Made by a program: the position numbers and the translations under genes. Positions 32,870 through 44,908 of a DNA stretch of 64,000 bases are shown piece after piece (the first letter of the stretch is position 1; every line of letters starts with the position of its first letter). The DNA is taken from positions 239,825 to 303,824 of the forward strand of contig MNCI01029622.1 of assembly GCA_015680685.1 (NCBI GenBank), in the 5' to 3' direction. The notes under the pieces are model-generated. The model did no database searches. It worked only from the letters and a program-made list of their open reading frames with translations, and had not been told where the DNA came from. This DNA comes from Gnetum montanum (Eukaryota > Streptophyta > Gnetopsida > Gnetales > Gnetaceae).

Positions 32870-34870
32870 CTTGATAACAAAAGGTTGCTTAGTGGTTGTT
32901 GTTGCATCATGCCAGTTTAATGTCTTAGCGGATGATTGCTATGGAGATTTGACCACAAAGGGTGCTGTGGGTGCTCAAGGTGGCACTTTGATAACAAAGG
33001 GAGGCCACTTGCTTATGGAGGCTGAGGGAATCCTTGCCTTGTTGGGAGGCACACAGATCACAAAAGGTTGTTGCGTAGGTTTAGACTTACCACCTATGCT
33101 AATGGAATTTATGACATAGGAGGAATCATCTGTGTTGGATTGACTCACCATGTTAGGCACTAGTTGGCCATGTTCTATCATTCTCTGCAGGTCATCTTGC
33201 AAAGCACGATAGTTGTCTGTACTGTGACCAGCCAATTAGTGGTAATGATAGTATTGGTCCAGCTTAAAGTGTTGTGGAACTGGGGTCTCATTTGGCACTA
33301 CTAAAGTAGGGTTCCTTAGTAGTTCACAGTACCTATCATGTCTTTGGTAGGTAATTGCCGATACATGTTTGTGTTGGATTTGCCCAGCTTTCAAGAGTTG
33401 CTCTAGTAGTTTAGAGGGTTGCACTGATAGTGCTATATATTTTGAGTGGTCCTTGTGTTGAAAGTTGGATCTTCGGGTAGCCCATATCAATGTAGGTGAG
33501 TTGATGCTAGAATTGGTGATTTTGTTAGTTGGGGCTTTGGGCTACTTAGCTGTTGGGCATTGGTTGGTTGCTTTTGTGCTTGTGGCTACATGCTTGCAAG
33601 CGTGTTGGTTTTGTAGGCCACATAGGCTGGATCATTGCTAGCTTATGCTGCATCCTCTATGCTTTTTTCTTGGGAAAAGGCTTGGCTAAGAGACTTTGGG
33701 GCTAGATAATACAGTTTGGACTTAATAAAGTCATTTACTGCACCTTTAAAGATGGCTAGTAGATGCGCTTCTACCAGGGGTTCATGCATTTCACTCAATG
33801 TAACATTCCAACATTGGAGGAATTTTGGCATGGGCTCTAGAGGCCCCTGTTTAACTTACATCAGCTGGTCAAGGGTTGCTTCAGGATTTAGGTTGTACCT
33901 GAAGCATGTCACAAACTTGGTTATAAGATCCTCCAAAGAGGAGATTGAGGCCTTGGGTAGTGCACGATACTAGTCCAAGGCCTTGCTAGTGAGTGACATG
34001 GGGAACATACACATGATAGTGTGTGGACAAGCTTGAAGGAGTAGGCATTCAAATCAAAATGTGACCAAGTTTGCATTAGGATCCCCTTCACCATTGTACT
34101 TGGTAAATTGAGGTAGTTAGGCCCCAGTTGGGAGAGTTAGAGGTGGTACCATAGGACTTATGGGATCATCTTGGTAGAAGTCCACCACCTTAATGGTGTT
34201 AGAGGAGGCAGCCTTAAGTCAGTTGATCTTCTCTATCAAGCTTTGTATCAATTGGAATGCCTGATCCAAGCTTGGGGATGTGCCAACTGGTTGCATTGGC
34301 TGGGCTTGGGTTGGTTGCATAGCATAGGGAAGAATTTTTGGTTGTGGAGTATTCCAGTTTAACATCGTAGTGGAAGGATGTTGCTAGTGTAACGTCATAG
34401 TGGATGATTTCTGATGTAATGGCTAAGCAATGGGTGTGGTGATTGGAGTGGGCCACATATGGGTGGGTTGGATGGACACCACAGACACCAATGAGACAGG
34501 GGGGATGTAGGATGCCTGAGTTGTTTGGAGCTGGGAGGTGGCCCCTGCATGAGCATAGTGTTGGGAAAATGCATTAGTTGCTTGCGAGGAAGGATGAATT
34601 GGCATGGTCACTATCTTGGAGGGTATGGATGGACCAAACTGAGGAGGGGCTATACTAGGGAGTGGTTGTTGGAAGACGGTGTGGAGGTGGCTCTCATGTT
34701 CGGAGCAGGCCTCGAACTCATCTTCCTCCCTCTGTGAGGCTTCCTCGTAGGTTGTCCCTGCATCATGCCTATTTGCATGAATGAGTTGGGACAACAACTG
34801 GTGGTAGGACTTTGTGAGTGGGCTTATGTCAAACAAGGAGGGGTTATACTCCTGTTCATTCTGGTGGACT
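32870..34870 (-). pseudogene. gag of element GP
   Basis: Minus-strand fragments in order. 34423-34836 is the proline- and glutamine-rich N terminus. 34214-34456 contains two HYDV repeats. 33643-33831 carries the capsid-like SEMHEPLVEAHLLAIFKGAV with LYYLAPKS. 33236-33490 contains the CELLRNP segment. 32975-33235 reads GHSTDNYRALQDDLQRMIEHG, the H..T..C..L..EI..LI zinc region of Tat gag with its final cysteine replaced by tyrosine. Stops and frameshifts separate the parts. It would form the virus-like particle. Confidence 0.75.
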
Positions 34871-35288
34871 CATTCGTAGTCCTGTTTTGCCTCTAAATTG
34901 AGGTAATCCACTGGTAGTCTTGCTTGGATTTTGGCACAAATAAAGTTGTATTGTTCGTAGCTTAATGCGGCATGCTTTGGTTGTATTGTGGTATCAAATG
35001 TGTTAAACACCAACGTAGAAGGTTGATCTAGATTCATATTCACAGATCAGGTTGTGAGAGTTGCTATTTGCAGAAAATGGCTAACTATAAAAATAATAGA
35101 AAAATGACTAAGTCTGTCAGTAGCAGGGAAATGGCCAAGTACATAAATATAGAAAATGGCTAAGTGCAACAATGTAGAAAAAAATGCTAAGTATGAAAAT
35201 GTAGAAAAAATGGCCAAGTGTGAAAATGCGGAAAAACAAGCAAGTGTGAAAATGCAGAAAAACAGGCCCTCCTTCTAGTGCTAGAAAC
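34871..35288. other. 5' untranslated region of element GP
   Basis: Lies between gag and the 5' LTR. Bases 35080-35270 repeat an AAAATGGCTAAGTGTGAAAATG-type unit of 25-30 bases about six times. The primer site beside the LTR (minus strand TAGCACTAGAAGGAGGG) cannot be matched by me to a specific tRNA. Confidence 0.55.
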
Positions 35289-36147
35289 TGTAGCAATACA
35301 AAACATCGGTGGTTGGAAACACTGAGAGGTCTTCAAGCACACAGCCTAACCCAAAATCCACACGAGGGTCATGCTGGAGAAAATGGATTCAAGGTGCCCT
35401 GAATGGTCTGGTTGATCAGATAGGAACTTAATCGGTGTACAATAACCCTTTTGCAAACAATAAAAGAAAACGCAATGTGCACAGCAGTAGAAACGTGCTA
35501 AAGTACGTAACATGATAGTGAACATGATTTGATGCTTAACAATGTTAAAAAATAAATGCTATAATTAGACAGAAAGAGAGTTTGAATAGAAAGATGTACC
35601 GCCCCAGAAAAAGGGGTAGAGGTATACAAAGTGTACAATAGGCACAGTAGAAGTGGAAACACAGCCTCAGTGATGTTGGGCTATGAAATCTGGTGCTCAC
35701 TATGATAAACTATGCCTCCAGTGTATCGTGCAATGTAGTTGTGTCCCTCTATCGATGTGGTGTGTTCTAAATCTCGTTCACCCATGGAGCTAAGTGCTAA
35801 GATGCCAAAATGCCAAATGCCTTACTGGTGAAGAAAAATGGAAGCCTCCTCCTACTTTTTCCTCTCCTAAAAAAAGGGGTTGCAGAGGTATTTATAGGGC
35901 TAGGGTTAGCCGAAAATGCAGATCAGGTGCCAAGTGGCAATGCGGTGGGTAACAACATGTAACAGCACGTAACAATGCGTAATAACACGTAACAACATGT
36001 AACACAACATAATAGCGTATAATAGGATGCTATGCTACACAGCATAGCAAGGTGTTACGCTATGTAGCGTAGCAACACGTAACAGTGCATAACACTTAGC
36101 TATATTTGTAGTTGCGATGTTGAGATTCAAAATTTTTTGGTGTTTCA
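35289..36147 (-). repeat. 5' LTR of element GP
   Basis: An 859-bp LTR aligned with 29018-29888. TATAAATA (minus) is at 35889-35896. The U3 array of GTAACA units spans 35948-36100. Confidence 0.93.
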
Positions 36148-36152
36148 GTTAT
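36148..36152. repeat. Target-site duplication of element GP, right copy (GTTAT)
   Basis: Identical to 29013-29017. D's LTR sequence resumes immediately (GATTGTATGGTTAAGTAAGC, as at 45065). Confidence 0.93.
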
Positions 36153-36986
36153 GATTGTATGGTTAAGTAAGCTTGAGGCATATGATTTTTATATCTTTTA
36201 TGTTTTTATGTCCTATGCTAATAGGGAAGAAGAGAGGTAACTAAGTGACTAAGTTAACTTAACTACTCATTAACTAAGTTCTAACTAATCCTAACACCAG
36301 CATCCGTTCCCACTTGTCGTACACATCATAAACCAGTGCAACACTATTGGGATTACCAAACACTAATCGTTACTGGGTTACCAAGCATTACAGGCATGCT
36401 CAAAGTGGTCGTGCTTGTGTAATTTAATGATTTTTTTAATTGATCAAAAGGAATTTCTATGCTAATAACATAAATGTAAAGTGCATAAAATATAGTAAAA
36501 TAAAATAAATGCATAAGAAAATAAAATAAAAGAAATGTGTAAGAAAACAAATCTCAAGTGCTACAAGGATGAATCAAACAACTCATCTTTATTGCTGTAC
36601 ACAAGGTGTGCTCAGGTACACAATGCTTGAATAAAGATCTATCCACACTTAGACCTCCTGCTGTGGCCACTTGGAAAATACTCTAACTTTAAAAAAAAAA
36701 CTACAAGAGTCTCCCTACTTGACTACTGAAAGAGTTCTCTCCAATTCTGTGCCTAGGCACTGTATTTATAAGCTTGGGAGAAACTACTCTAATAATTAGT
36801 GTAACCACTCTAATGATTAGAATAAACAGCTAGAGTAACTGCTCTAATAATTAGAATAAACCATTAGAGTAATTGCTCTAATAATTAGAATAAACTACTA
36901 GAGTAACTGCTCTAATAATTATAATAAACCGCTAGAGTAAATGCTCTAATAATTAGAATAAATTGCTAGAGTAACTACTCTCATCA
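36153..36986 (-). repeat. 3' LTR of element D, remaining piece with U3 array
   Basis: Continues D's LTR and aligns with 45065-45839. TATAAATA (minus) is at 36763-36770. Beyond it U3 (36780-36986) is made of about six copies of a 34-35 bp unit of the form GCTAGAGTAACTGCTC, then TAATAATTAGAATAAACC. The terminus on the plus strand is CTCTCATCA. Confidence 0.9.
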
Positions 36987-37003
36987 TACCCCCATGACTA
37001 AAT
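36987..37003 (-). promoter_or_regulatory. Polypurine tract of element D
   Basis: The minus strand reads TTTAGTCATGGGGGTA directly before TGATGAGAG. Element A has the matching TTTAGTTGTGGGGGTA at 53430-53444. Confidence 0.8.
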
Positions 37004-38639
37004 GAAAATTCATCCTCAAGTTTCTTATAAAACATTGAGAATGTATGGGATTATTGACTAATTGATAGTTGATGGTGGAATGGGATGATAGACTCAATGT
37101 GCCTAGTGATGGATCAATAAACATATTACAACATTGTGGTGAACACTCATACATAAATGACATCCAAGCCTTTATTTGGCAGCTTGTAGAGAAAGAGAGA
37201 GAAATAAAATGAAGCATGTTTCCACCAATGCTAAGATTGTGCCTTCCATTATTTATCCATAGCCATGCCACCAAACTTTCTCCTTTCGTAAATGCTCCAG
37301 TTTTCATCCATCCTGAGTGCTTCCTCCAAGCCCAGTGCATTGTTTATATGATCGTCATCTGTACACACAACACAGTCACAAATGAGAAAGGATAGATAAA
37401 CCACAATGTAGTTGATATCTTACCTCAATATGAAGTGCATTGGCTGAGTTGTGGTGATGGAAAAAACTAGTTTAGAGATTTGTCATAGGTGACTACCCAA
37501 GGTGTAAGGGTTAGACGAATAGTAAAATGGAGAAAACTGAAAAATTTGTGCCAAGGCCCCCACGACTAAGAGCGAATGTCCAGTAGCTATAAGATGGAAA
37601 AATATGAGGAATAAGAAAGATGGGAATAAATAACAATGACAATGCCAATAAAATGGATGACATGGATGGTGATGAAACAAGAGATGATTAATTGTAGGAA
37701 ATGTTTAATGAAAAGAACTCAACAATTGCACCAAAAAGGAATGCTAGTGGGTCCTCCCCAAAGTAGGCTCATGCCTTTTATGCCCTGAAAAACCCATAAA
37801 CCAAAGAGTCCGTAGGCTCTAGGAATGTCATTTGGAAGCAAGAGTTAAAAACTTATCCACAAGAATTCACCAAAGAAAAAAAATGCATAAACCCAGAATA
37901 GACTAATGATAAAATTGGAAATGAGGTGGAAAATGGGAAGAAAGATGGAGAGGAGAGAATGGAATGAAATCCCAAGAACCACACCATGCAAAGAATTATT
38001 TTTATTCACTTGGCTTCCTGATTTTTGAATAATTTCTAAATGGCAGAAAACCCAAGAGACAAGCATCCAAGCACCCAAGAGAATGACCAGCACAAATGCA
38101 TCAAATCCCCTTGAAGTTACACCCTTTTCATCCTTTGAGTCTTTCCTTGGTTTGAAAAGTACCTAGCCACCAATTCATTAATAAATTTACTTAGAAAAAG
38201 GGGACTGTACAGTTCCAAGCCAAAGGAGACCATAGAGTTGTATGGATGAGTGGACAACGTGGACTCATTGCTTGTTTTACCAAAAGAACCATACGTTAAT
38301 ATCAGCATCATAATTTAAAGGTAAAAACCAAACATTAACAATCAATATGATATAATGCAATCCACCATCATGAGCACTTATTGGATGATGAATAAAAGTA
38401 AATCAAGAAAACAAAGAAATAGTAAAAACATGAATGGTGGTGTAAAACAAAAATAAGAAAAGTTGAAAGAATGTGTAAAACAAAAAATGTGGAAAACAAA
38501 AATGTGTAAAATAAAAATTCAAAAAGAATTGAGGGCCTAGAATAGCTAGCATAGGTGGCTATCTCCCCCATGACTAAGTTGGAAGAAGGAGATCCAAAAT
38601 AGTGAGCAGGGTTGTCCATTAAGAGAGGTAGCATGTGTA
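37004..38639. other. 3' non-coding region of element D
   Basis: No protein motif. On the minus strand, stretches align with element A after its integrase, for example CAACTCTATGGT (38235) with 48767, and CTTCAAGGGGATT (38105) with 48888. This allows a direct comparison of what A has in addition. Confidence 0.65.
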
Positions 38640-41230
38640 CTAGCTATCCTAAGCTCTTGGAAAGGTTTGGTTTGTTGCACGTTGGCCAAAGATTTCTTAT
38701 CTGGGCTCTCAAGTTTTTATATTTTCATGGCCCTTGAAGGAAAAGTTGCATAAATAATATAAGGTCCTTCCCACAGTGTTTGAAATTTAGTACGTTGTGG
38801 CACATGTGTGGGATTCCAGTAGAGAACCTTATCTCTTGGCTGGTATTTAACTTTTCTAATTCTTAGGTTATGATGTTGTTTATTGAATGCCTTGTGCAAT
38901 TCGTTAGATGATAGGGCAACTAATCGATTTTCATCTAGCAAGTTAAGGGTTACTAACCATTTTTTCTATGCTAGATCAAGGTCAAGGTTGAGGTCACATG
39001 CCATTGATAGTGTACAGAGCTCAGTTTGAATGGGAAGCATTGGTAATTTATCGTATACTAACTCATAGGGAGAGTAGCCTATAGGGAGTTTCCATGTGGA
39101 ATGGTATGCCCAAAGAGCATCGTTTAGTTTAGTGCTCTAGTCTTGCCTAAACGTACTAATGGTTCTTGTTAATATCTTTGTAATCTCCTTGTTGGTGACT
39201 TTTGCTTGACCATTAGCTTGGGAGTGGTATGGTGTAGTCAATTTATGCTCAACCCCTAAGAATTGCATTAATTTTCAAAAAGTTGCACTTGTGAGGTGTG
39301 TACCATTACTTGAAATAAGTGCACGTGGCATACCAAACCTATTTATGATTTTTTGTTGAACAAATCATGTAGCTGTAGATGATGTACAATCTTTAATAGT
39401 AGCTGCTTCGGCCCATTTTGTTAGGTAATCAATACCAACAATGATATAGGATTTTCAATTGGACATTGGTATAATTGGCCCCATAAAATCAATTCCCCAA
39501 ATGTCAAAGGGTTCTAATAGTTGGATCCATTATTGTAGACTCTCCATTCTAGCAGTCATTCCCCCATCATGTTGACAACACTCACAAGATTGGACGAATT
39601 GATGGACGTCCTGAAACAATGTAGGCCAATAATATCCTGCAAGCAAGATCTTGATGGGCATTCATCTCCCAACGTAATGACCCCTACAAGAACCCTCATG
39701 AGCATCTTGGAGAACTCTTAGTTGATCTATATTGGGAATACACCATCGAACCAAGCCATCGGGACACACTTTGTAAAGTTGCCTGTTGATTTCCATAAAG
39801 TATTTGGCTTGGTGAATAAACTGTTGTTTCTTCTTAAGGTTTAACTCTTGTGGTGTTTTTTGGGTGAGGAGATAGGTATGCATGCTATTGTACTAGTTTT
39901 TCTCCATGGGTGATTGATTATTCACTACACCAGCAAAGAGGAATTCATCAGGAAAATAATCAAAAATTGGATACTCATCCTCTTTGTTGTCCCATCACAA
40001 CCGAGATAAATGATTAACAACTACATTCTCAGTGCCTTTACGATCAATCATCATAAGATTGAACTCTTGTAAGATTACAAGCCATTGTATGATACAAGGG
40101 CTTACCATTGGCTTATTCATGAGGAACCTTATTGCACTATGATCTATATGTATATATACTTTATATCCCAATACATAGTGTCTAAACTTTTCTAGTGCAA
40201 ACACTACAACCATTAATTCTTTCTCTATGGTAGTGTAGTTAAGTTGTGCACCAGTGATACTTCTACTTGCATAGTGGATGTAATAAGGACACTTGTGGTC
40301 ATCTAATTGTGTAAGTACAGCTCCTAAGGCATATTTGGACATGTCAGTCCTAATATGGAATGGTTTGGATCAGTCAAGAGCGTGTAGAATGGGTGTTTCT
40401 ACTAGCTTTTGTTTTAGAGTTTGAAAAGATAATTCACATTCCCCAGTCCACTAAAAAGGTAAATTTTTTTTGTTAATTCCACCAATGGTTAAAGTTCTCA
40501 ATAAATCTCCTATAGTAGCTAGTATGTCCAAGGAATGATCGAATATCTTTAACAGTTTCTGGTTGATAAGTAATTCCTTGGATAACTTTGACTTTCTTGG
40601 GGTCTACCTCTATCCCTATGTGTGAGACTTTGTGCCCTAGTACTATGCCTTCTTGGACCATCAAATGGCTTTTCTGCTAGTTGAGCCTCAAATTGGTTTC
40701 TACACATCTTTTTAACACTTGCTCCAACCGGTCCAAGGCTTGATCAAAGTTTGCTTCATAAGTGGAGAAGCCAGCCATAATGACCTTCACGCCATTCCTC
40801 ATCTACTATTGGAATATGCTTAAAACTAGTCATTGAATGTTGCAAGGGCATTTCACAAGCCAAACGACATCTATTTATATGTGAACATTCCATAAGGACT
40901 AGTGAACATAGTCTTGGTTTGGTCTTCTGGGGCTATTTATATTTGGTTATATATGCTATATCCATCCAGAAAACTATAATAGCGATGCCCTGCGATGGAG
41001 TCTAAGACTTAGTCGACAAATGGCAATGGAAAGTGATCTTTGAATATTGCCATATTTAGTAGCCTGAAATCTATGCACACACTCCATTTACCTCCCTTTT
41101 TAGGCACAATAACTAAGGGGCTAATCCATTTGGTATCAACAATGAGATATATGTACCCAACCTTGAGAAGCTGTTCGATTTCTTCCTGAACTACGTACTT
41201 TAGCTTAGAGTTCAATCACCTCTATGGTTG
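38640..41230 (-). pseudogene. pol of element D: RT, RNase H, integrase
   Basis: Minus strand, right to left. RT N-terminal fragment 41009-41215: VGYIYLIVDTKWISPLVIVP, then CIDFRLLN, then FKDHFPLPF. The catalytic box near 40780 now reads MAGFSTY, where MDDF would be expected, so both aspartates are lost. RT end 40473-40664: GIVLGHKVSHIGIEVDP, then FLGHTSYYRRFI. RNase H 39995-40342: ASRSITGAQLNYTTIEKELM and a HSAIRFLM region. The integrase zinc region is at 39662-39883. The core has FDIWGIDFMGPI near 39490, with SSNGTH at the second catalytic position and a preserved GQAKVTNKEI. The C terminus at 38717-38941 includes LWEGPYIIY. Several TAG stops interrupt it. Confidence 0.88.
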
Positions 41231-42070
41231 TTTTTGAGGCTTCATGGAGAGGTTAGTGTAAATTCTATGTTGGCATATCCTTAGATCTATTCCAATTAAT
41301 TTGGGATAGAACCAAGTGAAGGCTTCCGACCATTTATTTATTACCTTTAGTAGTTCTTATTTCTATTGAGGAGTAAGCTTAGCATTAATAATTACTAGTT
41401 TTTCATTTTTAAGGAATGTGTATTCAATACCTGTGGGTAATGGTTTCAGCTCAAGGGGCTCTTACTTAAATTTCCTAGGGATTTCCAACTTCTCCCAATT
41501 GATATTTTCAAGGTAAAGACTTGGAAGTTGATGGTGGACTTGCTCTAATGCGTTTATGCTATCGATGTAAGCACAAATCAAACCCTTAGTTGGTTCCATG
41601 CATATGAGTGAACTACTTTCTTGATCAACTGTTGGCCATTGGGTGTCTTTCTTTCATGTGGCTACTACATACAGGAATCTTTGTATTTTAATCACTTGTG
41701 CACACTGATTGCATGCAGGAAATGCTAAACTTTGCACAAACCATGACCTCTGCACGCAATTACACCCTATGTCACTGTATGTGATGCATGAAACTTTCTT
41801 CTTCTCAATCTTTCTGAATGTATTTTCCTTTGATATTTCTAGGGAAAGATCATGGATTCCTAGGCATGCATCGATGATGCTTAGCTATGCTCTTCACATT
41901 ATGATTGGGAAGTCCTCCTTACCATTTTTCATCTAAATCACTAGGAAGTTAGCTGGGTACAACCACCCACAAATAGTGGTAAAAATGTTTTCCACCAGGC
42001 CCAATGGGACATTGATGGACTAGTCGGCCAACTCTAGATGGATGTTACTTTTTTTCAATGGAGGTAGGTT

Positions 42071-42385
42071 CTAGGCCTTGTACATTTTTTGAGAAATCAA
42101 ATTAACATGGAAACCTGAATTCAAAAGAGCCTTACATGGTTCATTTTTAGTGATTTGTAAATATATCAGAGGACTCCTAGGATCAGAGAATTTTCTGGAA
42201 AGATGACCAACTTTGATCCAATCGGTGATGGCATGTGTTAGCATGACTGTATACATTGAGTGCAATGATTGGGTTGAAGGGGGCTCCAAAGTTTTGATTG
42301 ATACTAAGGCATCTAAGGAATTAGTCGCTTGTGATTGCAAGGGCTTGGTTGGTCTGTTGGTTCTAAAGAAAGATATTTTCTTCAT
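42071..42385 (-). pseudogene. Retropepsin relic of element D
   Basis: A 104-codon frame whose end reads EPCKALLNSGFHVNLIS. The expected D-S-G triplet is N-S-G, so the catalytic aspartate is asparagine, a single G to A change. Element A has asparagine at the same place. Confidence 0.75.
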
Positions 42386-42849
42386 ATGGTTGTTGGAACC
42401 AATAGTAGGTTGAGAGCTAACAACACTTGTGGCATTACATTGCTGTTGCTGGGTAGGGATTTCATCCTACATAGTTGGAGTAGGTGGTAGTGGAGCTATT
42501 GGTGGAAGAGATGTGGTCATATGAGAAGGACGATATGCTTGTGAGACATCACCTTTAGAAGAGGGAGTCCCATAATACTAATGGGATTCATAGTGAGATT
42601 GAGGAGTGACGTGACCAGTAGAGTCACATGGGGAGATTGGCTGCTGCACGTAATACCATATGAGTCAGGTTGCCGATAAGGATACTATTGCCTTAGTGGT
42701 GGAATTCCCCATAATTGTGGGTATTTCCACTTTTGATATTGCTCAATTGGTTGTGGTGGAGTTCCACTAGGATAATACGTTAAAGGTTGGTAGAACTATC
42801 TTGTGTTACCTTGGGGATAAGGTAACCTTTGGGGTGCTTGCCATTTGTT

Positions 42850-44830
42850 CAATCATGGGTTGAGTGCATACACCCCAGACTCTTGTAGATGTGATATTAT
42901 AGGGAAACATCCCTTAGGATGGTTATATTGACATATTTCACACTCAGTATCATTGTCTATTTCCGAATCCAAAACCTCTTCAACGATGGAAACTTTGCCC
43001 TTATCCTTGCTACGTGCATGTTTAGCTTCTCTATTTTTTCTTTTTCTTTTTGTGATCACTACCTTGCTCTCTAGACTCCTCTACTATTTTAAGAATAGTT
43101 TGAAATCTATTATCTAGGGAATCCCACATTTGGTCTACCTTTGCCAAAACTTTTGATGTCATCTTTTGGATAGGCAAAGTTTTTCTATTCACCATCTCTT
43201 TGAGTGGTGACTCTTCTTCATCCTCACAAAATCTTACTCCCCTATTCTAAAGGGAAGGATCTCAGTTATACTCTTCTACACTTTCTCTCCTGTGTGGCTC
43301 ACCTTCTTCCTTAGCAAATTTCTCCAATAGTCTTTGAATTTGATGGGACCTAAGCTCGGATAGTCTTTCTTGGGCATAAGTCCTAAGGGTTCTTCTCGTT
43401 TCATGCTTAAGCCCATCCATGAGATGGTGCAGCTAATCCCTTTGCGAATAAGCATGGCCAGGACAACGATGTAATAGTGCATAATATCAGCACATGGTAG
43501 CATCCATGGGTTCATGTCCTCCTTGTTTCTAGCCTTGGATTTTCTTTCGCAAATTAGAAACTTGGGAGTATGTTTGGTACTTGTCATTAAATAGTTTTAA
43601 CATAGTACTCCACCTATGAATATATTCTAGTTCTAAAGACTAGTACCAACTTTTTGCTTCTTTAACTAGTGTCCATGGAAACAACTTAAGTTTTTGCCAT
43701 TCGTTCTATATATTTTGTAAGGCACACGCATCATGGAATGCTTTTAAGTGATTTTGAGGATCAGCGTTGTATCCCCCTTCAAAGCATGGGTTATTTTTCA
43801 TATCTAATCTTTTGATCCTACTATCTTTCTGGTGCCTTGCTGGAATTCTAACAGCCTTAGTTATGTCCAACATACTTCGAGTAGTGAATAGGGGTTCATC
43901 GTGATCATCTCATGTATGGCATCTATGATGCCTACATTGTTCCCTACTCTCCCTTCTTCTATGTCATGACTCTTTAGAGTGCCCTCATCCCCTTTCCTGG
44001 CTGTTTTGTCTATGAATTCCACTTTTCCTACCTTTATTCCCATGGTCTTTTTATTTATGACCATGTCCAAATATTGAAGGAGAGGGTGAAGGAGATGATC
44101 AAGGTGAAGAAGAAGGAGAACCATCACCATGACAGTGTCTGCTACCTTCTTGGCCCTGATTACAATCGCTATCAGAATGTCCACATTTATCATGAGTTTG
44201 TGTCCCTTTTTCAGATCCTTTGTGCCCATGGGTATCAGAACCTAGGTTATGAATAGTGAAATGAAGGTCCAGATACACAACCCCTTGGCCAAAGTCAAGG
44301 GGAGGAACATCATTGTGTGGGTGACTGCCTGAGGTAGGTTCACCACCCTCATTTTTGCTTAAGACCTGTGGGGCATCTTAGGACCACTTACTCTTCAAAG
44401 ACTTATGATGTCTCTCCTATTGAAAATCTCTTTGATGTTGTGCCTCCATGAGACAATATTCTCTCAAGTCATGGTCTTACACAATGTATTCTATGTGTAT
44501 GTGCAACATGCCAATTTGTGTGAGAGCACGAATAAGCATGTTTGGGATTGAACAATCGTGAGGTAACACTATGTTACCCTCTAAGTCTCACCAACAGAGT
44601 TATTCATCTTGATAGAGGATAAAGGTAAAGTCTAGTATATACTCATCGGATGAATATATACTACTCAAACTTGTTGAGGGACTGGCACATCAACATCATG
44701 TGTATTATGCCGCCGATTGTTTTCTATTTCAAACCTAGGTAATGAGGCTCTTTCATACGGAGAAGGAGACATACTTGTTTGTTCAATGTGTAATGTATTC
44801 TTGTTTATTATTTTGTCAATCAACCCTAAG
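42850..44830 (-). pseudogene. gag of element D
   Basis: Starts near 44780 on the minus strand (MSPSPYERASLPRF), equivalent to the gag start of A. Fragments continue through 43861-44229 and 43276-43587. The last has MLPCADIMHYY and YPSLGPIKFKDYWRNLL segments. The C-terminal frame 42853-43059 holds REAKHARSKDKGKVSIVEEV and then CEICQYNHPKGC, a CX2CX3HX3C zinc-knuckle variant. Frames are broken by stops. Confidence 0.75.
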
Positions 44831-44889
44831 GGTTCATTTCAATGATGTGAATGATTTCCTATGTTCTAATTAGCACACAAACAACTAAG

Positions 44890-44908
44890 TCCCTGGCAAT
44901 GGCACCAA
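44890..44908 (-). promoter_or_regulatory. Primer-binding site of element D (tRNA-Asp type)
   Basis: The minus strand reads TTGGTGCCATTGCCAGGGA directly after the LTR. It matches the tRNA-Asp complement except for a few transitions. Confidence 0.82.

Larger units (their letters stand above)
29018..36147 (-). mobile_element. Element GP: Tat-like LTR element encoding only gag and protease
   Basis: A 7130-bp element with LTRs of 871 and 859 bp, bounded by TGTAGC and GTTTCA and by perfect GTTAT duplications, inserted in D's 3' LTR. On the minus strand it encodes gag and a retropepsin, followed by about 1.7 kb of non-coding DNA up to the polypurine tract. There is no trace of RT, RNase H or integrase, so it must have depended on another element. 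The ILGRPWL protease end is typical of the Tat group. The LTR and polypurine tract resemble those of element F. Confidence 0.9.

Noticed and set aside
31628-34737. Plus-strand open frames opposite the gag-protease element
   Set aside because: They are antisense to recognised gag and protease motifs on the minus strand and show no motif of their own.
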